Assembly: GCA_905221605.1 (NCBI GenBank)
Contig: CAJNDS010000102.1
Span: 582,501 to 646,500 of the forward strand
From: Symbiodinium natans
Taxonomy: Eukaryota > Sar > Dinophyceae > Suessiales > Symbiodiniaceae
DNA length: 64,000 nt
Direction: 5' to 3'
A model generated the notes under the pieces. It saw only the letters and a list, made by a program, of their open reading frames with translations. It was not told the DNA's origin and made no database searches. This document shows positions 37,641-49,200 of this stretch, in pieces. The position numbers were made by a program, and so were the translations under genes. Position 1 is the stretch's first letter. Each line of letters starts with the position of its first letter.

Positions 37641-40600
37641 CTAGTCAACCTCCTCAACGGTCGGGCCGCTGGCGCCTCCGGGGGGGCCGCCCATGTCAGC
37701 ACCGGGCATGCCGCCCTCGGGCATGCCACCACCACCTGCCGCCTGGTAGACCTTCATCATGATTGGGTTCACGACGCCCTCGAGCTCCTTCTGCTTGGCC
37801 TCGAACTCGTCCTTCTCGGCCAGCTGGTTCTTGTCCAGCCAATCGAGGGTCTCCTGAACGGCCGACTCGATCTTCTCCTTGTCGCCGCCCTCGAACTTGT
37901 CCTTCAGCTTCTCCTCGTTCAAGGTGTTGCGCATGGTGAAGCAGTAGTTCTCCAGGCCGTTCTTGGCCTCGATCTTGTGCTTGTTAGCCTCGTCTTCGGC
38001 ACGGAACTTCTCCTCACGTGCGGTCAAGGTGCCCTGAATATTACCTACTAGTAGTGAAAAAGATTGAAAAACCTAACTTGAGGGCACACTAACCGACAGG
38101 AAGCAGAAGTACCTCTCAAGAACAGGCCAAGCTTCTGCTTCTTGCACCATGCGGTCGATCTCGGCCTGCGATAGGCGGCCCTTCTCCTAGACAGATTTTT
38201 TGGATTTGTGGCTTGGATGTTTGGCACTGGTTGACAGGGCACGAGCTCATCATGAAGAACCTTTCCAGGGTGCTGCCCAAGAATCGTTCGTGATGGTGAT
38301 CTGGTTGGACTTGCCGGTGGACTTGTCCGAAGCGCTCACGTTCAGAATGCCGTTGGCATCGATGTCGAAGGTCACCTCGATCTGGGGCACGCCGCGCGGG
38401 GCTGGAGGGATGCCGTCCAGGTGGAACTTGCCCAGCAGGTTGTTGTCCTTGGTCATGGCGCGCTCACCCTCAAAGACCTGGATCAACACACCCGGCTGGT
38501 TGTCCGCGTAGGTGGTGAAGGTCTGGCCCTTGCCGTATTTTCGCAGGGAGGCTTCATGTTTCGGGGGTAGAAGGGAGCCGCTGTATAAGGACTGTTCAGA
38601 GCATGGGGGTGGGTCCTCAAAGCCGAGTTGAGGACTTTCGGATGCAAGGAGGTGTCTGAACGGTGCTTAGTCCCGAAACAGCTTCTTGATCCGCGTACGC
38701 GACATTCCGAATTCCGAATCCCAAGGCCTTCTTAGTGGGGATGGTCGTGTTGCGCTCGATCAACTTGGTCATCACGCCACCGGCAGTTTCCAGACCCATG
38801 GACAAGGGCGTCACATCCAGAAGCAGCAGGTCCTGCACCTGGGACGAACCCTCGCCAGTCAGGATGGCGGCCTGCACCGCGGCACCGTAGGCCACAGCCT
38901 CATCAGGGTTGATGGACCTGTTGGGCTCCTTGCCGTTGAAGAACTCCTGGATCATGGCCTGCACCTTGGGAATGCGCGTGGAGCCGCCAACCAGCACGAC
39001 GTCGTGCACATTCTTCTTATCGATGCCGGAGTCCCTCAGGCACTTCTCCACTGGGCCCATGGAGTTGCGGAAGTAATCCATGCACAGCTCCTCGAATCGG
39101 GCACGAGACAGGGAGCAGGAGTAGTCAACGCCCTCGAAGAGGGAGTCGATCTCGATGGTGGCCTGGGTGGAGGAAGACAGCGTTCGCTTGGCCCGCTCGC
39201 ACTGTGTTCGCAAACGGCGAAGGGCCCGCTGGTTGCCCGCCATGTCCTTGCCGCGATTCTTTCGCCTCGGATGGCGCAACATGTAGCAAGACCCGATGGA
39301 AGCTGACCTGTTGACTCCTACAAGCTACACCGCTTGTCGGACAAGTTTCTTGAAGTCCTGAATGCAGAAGTCCACAATGCGATTGTCGAAATCCTCACCA
39401 CCCAGATGGGTGTCGCCGGCGGTTGCCTCTGCATCTCGAGCTTCGGTACAACAACCGAAACAGGCAAATGGCCACACATGCAAACCTCGAATCCTATTCC
39501 CATGAAGAATTTCAGTCCCGCAAGACCGCAGAGAAAACTGCCTACAGGGGCTTGGGCTGCGATGAGCAAGAGCTTCTCAGCAAGAAGCGGCCTTCACCTC
39601 GAAAATCCCATCTTCGATGGTCAGGAGGGAGACATCGAAGGTGCCACCGCCCATGTCCTGCTTCAACCAAGGGATTTTGGGGGCGAATCTGACTCCCGGG
39701 CCCCAAGGTCTACACAAACGTGCTGCCGGGAGAGGAGTCTTCTGCCAACATTGAACAGCTCCACTATAGAGACCTGAACTTTTCCTAGGTTTTAAGGAAT
39801 GTAGCCAAGCGTCGTAGATGAGCACGTTCCTTTCGCCGGAGCCCTTCTTGTCCAGTCCGTACGCAATGGCTGCCGCGGTTGGCCTGGTCTCTCCGTCTCT
39901 TCCACATGACGTGTCTCAGTCGTCTCATAAAACAAAGAGCACTGTCCGGAGACGTCGAAACCCCGGCCAATGAGCGTTCGCTTGTTTTGGCTAGGTCAGT
40001 TAGCTGAGTGGCTCATTGATGATGCGCAGCACGTTCATGCCAGAGATGGTGCCTGTCAACAGGTCAACTTTTTGTGATGGAGAGGGCTTAAAGCGGACAT
40101 TATGGCAGACATTGTCAGGAGACTAAACCTTAAACCCTAAACCCTGAACCCGAAACCTCAAGGCCTGTTCAGTGGGGGAGTGGGATACAATGAAGGGGCG
40201 CCTGCATCCTTGGTGGCCTGGCGCTGCGAGTCGTTGAAGTACGCCGGCACCGTGACCACGGCGTCGTTGATCTTGGTGCCCAGGTAGGCCTCGGCAGTCT
40301 CCTTCATCTTCAGGAGCACCATGGAGGAGATTTCCTCCGGGTGGAACTTCTTTTCCTGGGACAAGGCTCTTTTTGTCACTGAAAACTCAGGAGAACCACA
40401 AGCATGGGAGACATGCTGTGCGGGATCGTCGAGGTTGGGGGGGGGGGGGGGGAAGAGACAAAGCCAAGGGCTCCTCACCCTCCACGGTGACCACGATGAG
40501 CGGCTTGTCGCCGGCGCCGGCCTGCAGCTTGAAGGGCCACAGCTTCATGTCGGCCTGCACGATGGGATCTGCGAACTTGCGGCCGATCAGGCGCTTGGCA

Positions 40601-41151
40601 TCGAAGACCTGAGCCACAAGCTGGACAAGGGGCGTGAAGGCATTCAAAGGCGGGACTTCACAAGGCACAACAGCCAGCAGTAAAATGGAGCTTTGGCAGG
40701 CCAGGGGGCGGTGTTCTCCGGGTTGCGCGCGACCTGCACCACTGACTGCGTTCGTGTCTATGCGTGTATGCCGTGTACAGACTCAACCGGAGAGTGCCCG
40801 ACCTGGTTCTTGGCTGCGTCACCAATCAACCGCTCGGTATCCGTGAAGGCCACGTAGGACGGCGTGGTCCTGTTTCCCTGGTCATTGGCAATGATCTCGA
40901 CGCCGTCGTTCTTCCAAACGCCGACGCAGCTGTAGGTGGTGCCAAGATCCTCAGATCCGGAGGGTCGTAAAGCTGGCAAAGGGAGCTCATATAGGGGCCT
41001 TCATAATGAGAATAGGGTTCTGCAGGTATAAAAGTATACTAAGAAAGGGACCAGAAGGGAATATAGTACGTGCTCCCAAACTCCCAACTTCCCTGAACCC
41101 CCTCAGTTTCACAAGCCGAGGGTCGATCCCAACTGCGGTCTTCTTGGCCAT
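37641..41151 (-). CDS. HSP70: Cytosolic HSP70 chaperone
   Basis: Thirteen minus-strand exons join to 1941 bases, 646 residues plus stop: 41125-41151 (MAKKTAVGI), 40803-40949 ([12 protein letters not shown]), 40710-40733, 40477-40608, 40202-40355 ([20 protein letters not shown]), 40013-40052, 39814-39883, 39592-39657, 39350-39426 ([13 protein letters not shown]), 38728-39265, 38286-38528, 38136-38186 and 37641-38012. The protein ends GPTVEEVD, the TPR-binding tail of the cytosolic form. ATPase signatures are [15 protein letters not shown] and [13 protein letters not shown]. The GGMP-rich linker is present. The length is normal and the gene looks intact. Of twelve donors one is GT, five GC and six GA; all acceptors are AG followed by G. 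The DLGGGTFD motif reads DMGGGTFD. Introns are short and nearly free of telomere repeats, unlike the host transporter gene. The whole gene lies in transporter intron 18, on the same strand. Confidence 0.97.
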
Positions 41152-41589
41152 GACGGCGCTTCCGAAGACAAAAACAAAGGCCGAACGTTAAAGAAAACTG
41201 ATGGCTGCAGAACGGGCGGGAAGGTGCGCAAAGGCACGACGAAGAGCATGCACTGTGGACCTGTTCCCAACCCTACAGGCCCGGGCTTTGGAACCGAAAC
41301 CCCAAGCCTCAAGCCCCTCAAGGTCCAACACCTCCACCTCACAAACACGCTGCTCAGGTCCTACTCAATCCGGCCAAACCTCTCCTGGGCTTAGGGGGTT
41401 GGTGCCAAAGCCCTCAAGGCACCGCGCCCGTGCTGAGCGGCTTACAAGCCCAGACCATCAGCTCGAAAACCTCAAGACTCAACAACACCTAGGTGAAGGC
41501 GCAGCTAAATTTTTTAGGGCTGAGAGGGTTTGGAGGGTTTGGAAGGGCTAGGGCCTAGGGTTTAGGGTTTAGGGTTTAGGGTGTGTCAG

Positions 41590-41632
41590 GGGAGGGCGCG
41601 CGCTCGGGTGTGAAACACCCCGGGCCGCGCGC
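41590..41632. other. GC-rich hairpin
   Basis: GGGCGCGCGCTCGGGTGTGA and CACCCCGGGCCGCGCGCTCG can pair around AAA. It lies just upstream of the HSP70 start. It could be a structural or regulatory element or a small transposon relic; nothing shows which. Confidence 0.4.
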
Positions 41633-41739
41633 TCGCGTTGCCCGTCAACCCACCCCGGCCACCCAAACTATACTCTATTAGGGTTTAGGGTTTATGGAAT
41701 TTACTTTCTTGTGCTCTGATGCTTGCTTTGATGTTTTTA

Positions 41740-42600
41740 AAGTTGCGCTGTTAGGGTTTAAGCTGGGGTTGGGGGTAGCCTCGGCCCTTTTCGGGCCTTC
41801 GGCGTGTCAGGGCCCGTAGAGGCCCTTATTTATTTGAAGGTCAAGGAAACCCTTTGTGTCTGCTCCTGGATTCCCCTTCTTAAGGGCCTCAATTAAGCAT
41901 CGATTTCACTACCAAAAAATCGCATTTTTCATTGCGGGAACGGGCATCCTGGGGTCCCCCTTCTTTTAGGGGGCCTTTTGAAGCCTTTTGAAGCATTTTG
42001 GTGGCTCTTGGGGTCTCTCGGGGCTTTGTTCGGACCTTCGGCGTGTCAGAGGTTTTATTCATTTAAAGGTCAGGGAACCTATTAATGAGTTTTTCGCCAA
42101 TGAGTATTTCAATCGCTAGGGTTTAAGCTCGGGTTCGGGGTAGCCTCGGCCCTTTTCGGGCCTTCGGCAAGTTAGGGCCCGTAGAGGCCCTTATTTGCTT
42201 GAAGGCCTTCGCAGGGTTTTGCGGTGTTAGGGTTTAAGCTGGGGTTCGGGGTAGCCTCGGCTCTTTTCGGGCCTTCGGCACGTTAGGGCCCGTAGAGGCC
42301 CTTATTTACTTGAAGGCCGTCGTAGGGTTTTGCGGTGTTAGGGTTTAGGTTGGGGTTCGGGATAGCCTCGGTCCTTTCCGGGCCTTCGGCACGTCAGGGC
42401 CCGTAGAGGTCCTTGCTGATTTGAGGAAGCCATCGATTTCAGTACTAAAAAAGAACATTTTTCATTACGGGCAGGGGTGCGTAAAACCATCGTTTTCAAT
42501 ATTCCAAAATCGCATCTTTCATTGTGGGCACGGACAAATCTTATGGTCCCCCTTCTTTTAGTGGGCCTTTTGAAGCTTTTGAAGCCTTTTGGTGGCTCTT
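41740..42600. repeat. Satellite-like tandem block, units about 112 bases
   Basis: A unit beginning GGGTTTAAGCTGGGGTTCGG and containing CCTCGGCCCTTTTCGGGCC, then GGGCCCGTAGAGGCCCTTAT, starts at about 41752, 42116, 42228 and 42340; the last three are 112 bases apart. A second word set (AAAATCGCATTTTTCATTG, GGTCCCCCTTCTTTTAG, CCTTTTGGTGGCTCTTG) occurs at about 41918-42020 and again at 42505-42610. The block is in transporter intron 18, upstream of HSP70. Confidence 0.85.
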
Positions 42601-43140
42601 GTCGCCTCTTGGGGTCTTGGCCTAGAGAAGGGGCTTGGGTCGGTCTTGGCCCTTGGTCAAGGGTGCCCACCAGGGGGCCCTTGGCCCGGGCGGCCCCTAC
42701 GCCTGGCCCTTGGCCGGGGCGCCTGGCTGGGGCGCTAGCCCTTGGTTGGGGGGCGGCTTTTGGGGGCCAAGGGGTTGGTGTGGGGGAATCTGGTGGGGGG
42801 GCGCTTGGTCCGGAAACCCTTGATCGGGGGGCCCTTGGCCGGATGGCCCTTGGGCCGGGGCTTCACCCGCAACCCTTGGCCCTGGGGCCCTTTGGCCGGC
42901 GGGGCCCTTGGCCAGAACCCCTTGGCCCGGGGGGCCCTTGGCCGGGCCCTTGGCCGGGGGGCCCTTGGCCCGGGGGTTGGCCCGGGGGGCCTTGGCCCGG
43001 CCCCGGAAATATTTGGCGCTGGAGGGGCGCTTGGTTTGGGCCCGAGGGATTCTTGGATGGGGGCCCTTGGTTTGGGGGGCCCTTGGCCGGGGGGCCCTTG
43101 GTTCGGGGGGCCCTTGCCTTGGGCTTGAAGGGCCCCAATC
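42600..43140. repeat. GGGGCCCTTGGCC low-complexity array
   Basis: About 500 bases built from variants of GGGGGGCCCTTGGCCGG. The unit is close to self-complementary (GGCCC/GGGCC). Frames of 90-230 codons rich in G, P, W and A exist on both strands only because the unit lacks stops. I do not call a gene. Confidence 0.9.
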
Positions 43141-43153
43141 ACGAAATTGAGCA

Positions 43154-43262
43154 GGGTTTAGGGTTTAGGGTTTAGGGTTTAGGGTTTAGGGTTTAGGATT
43201 TAGGGTTTAGGGTTTAGGGTTTAGGGTTTAGGGTTTAGGGTTTAGGGTTTAGGGTTTAGGGG
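43154..43262 (+). repeat. TTTAGGG array at the donor side of transporter exon 18
   Basis: Fifteen near-perfect units lie about 30 bases left of exon 43290-43334. On the gene strand this reads CCCTAAA just behind the donor, the opposite of the commoner arrangement. Confidence 0.95.
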
Positions 43263-43289
43263 CTCGTTTCGCTGAAGCTCGGCGCCATC

Positions 43290-46200
43290 CGCCCCCGGCC
43301 ACCGTTGAGGGAGTTGATGGTCGAGAGACCGATCCTGGAGGGAAGTGGTGGCCGTAAGCCTCGTGGGGTTAGAGATTTCAGGCTCCCTATGACATTCCCT
43401 TACAAAAGGGTTGGAGTGGAGTTCGAGTAAGGTACCGAATTCCCTAGTGGGTTAGAAGGTACGGAATTCCCCGATTCTTGAAGAGGGTTTAGGGTGTATA
43501 GGGTTTGGGGTATGGGGTTTAGGGTTTCGGGCTTAGGGTTTAGGGTTGCTTCACGGGCCCAAGGGCATTTCTAGCGCCTAGTGCCCAAGCCAAGGGTCAT
43601 GGCGTTGCCACCCATGCCGCCCAGGAAGCCTCGCGAAGGGCTCGTGGGCGAGGAGAAGAAAGAAGGGGTTTGGGGTGTTTCGGTTCTTTGGGGGGGTTTT
43701 GGGGGGTCTTGGGGTTGTAGGTTCTGGGGTCTAGGCAGCACCCCCCCCCCCCCCCTGCCACCCCTAAACCCTCGAAACTCAAGAGAGGGTCAAGGCCGTT
43801 CACTGCCTAGGTGCCCGAGACCATGTTTCCCAGGCCCATGGCGAAGAGGGTGCGGTCCCCCTCGCTGGGGGTCTTGGTGAATGACTCGACCACCTCAAGA
43901 AAGTTGGGGTTTGGGGTTTAGGGTTTAGGGTTTAGGGTTTAGGGTTTAGGGTTTAGGGTTTAGGGTTTAGGGTTTAGGGTTTAGGGTTTAGGGTTTAGGG
44001 TGAAGGGTTTAGGGTGTTAGGGCTCTTGGGGTTGGGAAGAACTCCATTTTTGCAGCACCCAGAAGCCCTCAACCCTTGAATCCGCCTCGGACGTCATCAG
44101 AGACTCGATGGAGCCCACCACGCACAGCAAGATGCCTCCGGAGACATTCCCTGCTGTTTAGGGTTTAGGGTTTACCTGGACCCCCAAAGTATGAAAAAAA
44201 ACAGCCCAAAACCCTTAAAAGGGCCATTATTTTACATATTTTGGGGGTTGAGCTAGGGTTTAAGGTTTAGGGTTTAGGGTGGGTTCAAACCCCAGCGGAC
44301 ACCCATGTCCTTGAGGTTCGGGCCCGCCTTGGACCAGGATGCTCTGGATGGAGGACCAGGAGTCAATGATGCCGTGCAGGTTGTAACCTTGGCAGCTGAA
44401 GATTAAACAAGCTCAGGCCCGCGCCTCCCTGCAGCCCAAACCGCAACCCTTCAGCCTCCACCCCTCAGCCCTCTTCTTCCCAGGCCAGGGGCTTTTGGGG
44501 GGGGGGGGGGGTTGCCCTTTGCAGCCTTCGAAGCCCTCTTCCTTGCGGGGTTTGGCTAACCCTGCAACCCTGAAACCCTGAAACCAGCCTGTGGAGGGGT
44601 GCTGCACGAAGAAGGGGATGGGGAAGGCCGTCTCGGAGGTAAACTCCTTGGTGCCCAAGCGCAAAGAAAAAAAAACCAAGGGTTTAGGGTTTAGGGTTTA
44701 GGGTTTCAGGTTGAGGGTTTAGGGAGCCAGGCGCCCGAAACTCTGCCCTTGCCCTGAGCCCTCCCTGCCCCAGATGACCTAACCACCTCCCTTCGAGGGA
44801 TCTAGGGCTTAAGGGCATTGGAAACAAATGAACGTATGATTCGCTCGCTCAAGTGCCCACGCTTGCATAAATGATGCCTTGCTTTCTCTTCTTCGGTTGC
44901 TTGCCTTTACCTCGTTCTCTTCATTTCATGCGTCTTTCTCTTCTTCGTATTATTCACCTTTAATATTTTGTAAACGATTGAATTCAGAAAATGGAAATCC
45001 TGTTCTTCCTCATAGTCAAGGTGTGTTCGCTTAAAGGGCATTATTAAAGTTATTCTTATGCTGTTTCTCATTTTCATTCGTCTTACTTTGCGTTAGCTTT
45101 CTCATCGTTCACTTATAATAAGGACAGAAAAGTCCTTGAATGATCCAGATGATTTTTTCTGATTCCGGGGCCTGGGGGTCTTTGCACTAACCCTTAACCC
45201 TTAAACCCTAAACCCTAAACCCTACACCCTAAACCCCCAAGCACCCTAAGCCCTACCTGCCATCCGCGCCGGGCATCGCTCACGTCGCCGATGGTGTCGG
45301 TCCTCCAGCCGCATGGGCGCACGATGGCAAACCTGGAGGGTGGGGTGGGAGGGGGGGCTAAACCCCAAACCTCAAACCCTAAACCCCAAAACCCCAAACC
45401 CTAAACCCAAACCCCCAACCCTAAACCCCCAAACCCAACCCTAAACCCCTAAACCCCCAAAACCCCAAACCTCGTTGCCAGGAACTCTCGGCTTCAGGGA
45501 AGGCTTTGGGGGAGGCTTAGGCCTGGAAAGGCCCCCGGAGTCAAAAGCCTTCAGCGTAAGTTTCGATCTTTTAAGGGAGGGGCTTTTTGGGCTGCGAGGG
45601 TAGTTTAGGCTTCTGAGGGCTTCGGGCCGAGGTTCGGGGGGCTTGAGGGTTCCAGTCTTCCGGGCCCTCAGACCCCCGGCAACCCGAGCCAAGCCGCTCG
45701 ATGAGGATGGCGACAAGGATCGCCATGAGAGACGAGGGGATGACCTTGAACAGCTGTAGCGGCACCTGGGGCCGAGAGGAGGGCGTTGCGCCCCCTTGGG
45801 CCCGGAACCCACACATGAGGGTGCCCCCCCCCCCCACCCCCTAAATCCAAAAAAACGCACATGAGGGTCCCCAAAAAGGCAGGTGTAGAGAGCATTCTCC
45901 TCCGGCCGGAAAGTCAGCACATCCGGGGTTCACGTTCGGTGGCTTTGGGCTCTGAGGGCGTCGAGGCTTGGGTCATCTACGGCTTCAATCAGCCCTCAAC
46001 CAGGGCCGAGTCGATGTTTTCAGATCTCCTTCATGGAGACCTTGATGGAGAAGAACTTCTCAGGCAAAGAATATACTTGGAGAAAAATGGCGTTACTTCA
46101 TGGCGGCTACTCAGAATTTACAAGCATGCTACGAAATATCTGATCTGCTGTAGCCTATAGCATATGACCCCCCCCCCTGTTCAAACAGGCCCACCCAGAA

Positions 46201-49200
46201 TACTCTCCATTTGAATAGCAAGCCTTTAGCGGAAACTTCCTCTTTCGTGCAAGCTTTTGGGGGCGTGTGCAAACCCTAAACCCCTAAACCCCTAAACCCC
46301 TAAACCCCTAAACCCCTAAACCCCCAAACCCTAAACCCCTAAACCCCAAACCCTAGACCCCTAAACCCTAAACCCTAGACCCCTGACCCTAAACCCTAAA
46401 CCCTAAACCCTAAGCCCTAAACCCTAAACCCCCTAAACCCCCCGAAAGCCCCGCGGCCTTGGGCAGGAACTCCATGGTGGCCATGGAGGTGGCAGTGATG
46501 ACCTGAGGAGTGGTCCGCAAATGCAGGGAGCCTGTAGGGTTTAGGGTTTAGGGTTTAGGGTTTAGGGTTTAGGGTTTAGGGTTTAGGGTTTAGGGTTTAG
46601 GGTTTAGGGTTTAGGGTTTAGGGTTTTAGGGTTTAGGGTTAGGGTTTGGGTTTAGGGTTTAGGGTTTAGGGTTTAGGGTTTAGGGTTTAGGGTTTAGGGT
46701 TTAGGGTTTAGGGTTTAGGGTTTAGGGTTTAAAGTTTGGGGCTTGGGGTTTGGGGTTTGGGGTTTGGGGTTTGGGGTTTGGGGTTTGGGGTTTGGGGTTT
46801 GACCCCTACACCCTGTACACCCTATACACCCTCAAACCCTATGAGAGGCTTGGGTTCAGCTAAACACCCTAAAACAATATGAGAGGGGTTCAGGGGTCAG
46901 GTTATAGGCTTAGGCACAGGGGGTTATCGCACTTCTATTTTGCGCTCGTGGTCTTAGAGGCCTCTACCTGGGCACTTGCGGCCGTGGGTCGAGCATCCAG
47001 AGCAGCTCATAGCCTTCCTTCCAGCCACTCAGCGACGACTGAACAGGGAGGCACGGCTTGTAGGGTAAGGGTTCTGAGGGCGTTAGAGGGCTTTCTACGG
47101 CGTACTATAGTGTTTACGAGGTTTGTGGGGTTTACGGGAAACCCTGTAGGGTTTAGGGCTTATCCAAAAACTCTGGAGACAGGCCATGCAAGGAGGTTCC
47201 CCCCCCCCTAGTTTGGGAAACGTTCGCCTATGCCGCATCCTACTCTCAAGGCCTTGTTTGATTCAAGAGTTCCGGAGTTTAGGATTCAGGGTTCGCGGGT
47301 TTTATGGACTGGAAGAATTTAGGACTCGAGATGTCTAGAAGACATACTGTAGGGGTTGAGAGCCCCCTAAACGCCAAACCCAGAACCCCAAACCCTAAGC
47401 TCCGAACCCCTAACCTCAAACCCGAAGCCCAAACCCCTAAACCCCTAAACCCCAGACAGGGCGGCCTCATCGTGGAAGGGATGAAGCTGGGCCATGCCGA
47501 TGACGATGGCGAGCCCATTGCAAAACCCAACCATGACCTCGCTCGGCCCGCGAGCATAAGAAGCGCTTCGCGCTTTGCTCACGAACCTACCCCGATACAA
47601 GCGGGAGCCCTCATCAAGGGTAACTGCCTGATTCCCTCCTGCCAAGAACAAGCAACTTCATGGCTTAGGGCTTACAAGGGTTTGGCATTTGAGGTTTAGG
47701 GTTTAGGGTTTACAGGGTTTAGGGTTTACAGGGCTTAGGGCTTAGGGCTTAGGGGCTCGGGGCTGAGGGCTTAGGGCTTGGGGCTAGCGGCTTATCGCTC
47801 AGGGTTTAGGGCTTAAGGCCCCAATCGGCCACGCGGCGGGTGTGGGCAGGAGGAGGATGAACCGAGAGAGGTTCGAGGCGCTGGCCACCAGCATGAAGAG
47901 CCCTGAGAAACCAAGGGCTTAGAGGTTTAAGGGTTTAGGGTTTAGGGTTTGCGGTTTAGGGCTTAGGGTTTGGGATTTGGGGTTTGGGGTTTCGGGTTTA
48001 GGGTTTGGGGTTTAGCGGGTTTAGCGGTAGCCCTGGCAGCAAGGGTTGTTTGGAGGATGCCCCGAAACCCTGAGTGTTTAGGAATAGGTTCTCTCACTAA
48101 GAAGGCAAAATTAACCGTATCCCGAAGCACGACCCCGTTTCTGCTGGGAGGGTGGAACCTTCCGGCCCCAACTTCCAACCATTGCGTTGAGCCGCCTGCG
48201 AGCATGACGGAAGGGAAAAGAAGCTCGACGTGCGCGCCATTGCCTCCTGTCAGGGTGCCACGGCGTCTGCCATCTGCTAGAGCAAGGACCCCTCTCCTGC
48301 CCCAAACCACTAATGGAGCCAGAGCCCTAACCCCAAGAAGCCCTAAACCCTAAACCCTACTGTAAACCCAAAACCCTCGCCTGGCACATTCGGCGCAGGG
48401 AGGAAGGTCGCGATGATAGCCGCAAAGGCGCCAGTGGCGCCGTTGATCATCCCAGGTCTGGCGGGCTCAGGGTTGAGGGGCTGTAGGGCTTAGGGCTAAG
48501 GGCTTAGGGCTTCAGGGTTTAGGGTTCAGGTTTAGGGGCTTTAGGGTTAGGGCTTTCGAGGCTTTAGGGGCTTTGGGGGCTTTCGGGGCTTTCGGGGCGT
48601 TCGGGGCTTTCGGGGCTTTCAGGGCTTTAGGGGCTTTAGGGGCGATGGGTTTCTGGCCTAGGGGTTGATGGCTTCGACACCCCCGAGCTCAACCAACAGC
48701 TGCAGACCGAGTCAGGGCACGCTTCACAAAAAGCGCGCGCCTGCCCCCAAGAAGGCTGCAAAAGAGTCCTCAGGGCAAGCTCCCAGGGGCTTCGTGGCTT
48801 GAGGTCCTCTGATCTCGAGAGCCCCATGAAGGATGCTGCAACACCAAGCCTTCAAACCCTGAACTACAACCCCACTCCCCCCCCCTTTGGTAAAACAGGG
48901 GCCAGGGCGCCCATGATCCAAGCCGCATGGAGCGCCACATGGGGGCGGACGTGGGCTAGGAAGGCAAAGGCCACGGACTCCGGGACCTCGAGCGGCTTCC
49001 GAGTTGCATGCTTTGGGGGAGGGGGGAAGGGGGAGGGGGGGGGGCTCAGGGGGTCCTTGAAACCTTCCGGGCGCTGCCTTACAACAAGAGGCGCCTGCGC
49101 GAAACCGATGGTCACGCCCAAGAGCACCTCCTTGAAAGAAGGGTGGATTGTCAGGATCGCAGACCCTACCGGGCTCAGTGACCCTAGTGCACTTGAGGAC

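Noticed and set aside
38686-39306. Plus-strand frame of 206 codons opposite HSP70
   Set aside because: It is the antisense shadow of the largest HSP70 exon; the minus strand carries the conserved protein.
40013-40052. Premature end of HSP70 after RIINEP
   Set aside because: The stop lies just inside an intron; a GC donor within the Glu codon and an AG/G acceptor at 39883 restore PTAAAIAYG in phase.
42477-43175. Long glycine/proline/tryptophan-rich open frames on both strands
   Set aside because: They are translations of the GGGGCCCTTGGCC repeat, are open in several frames at once and show no domain.
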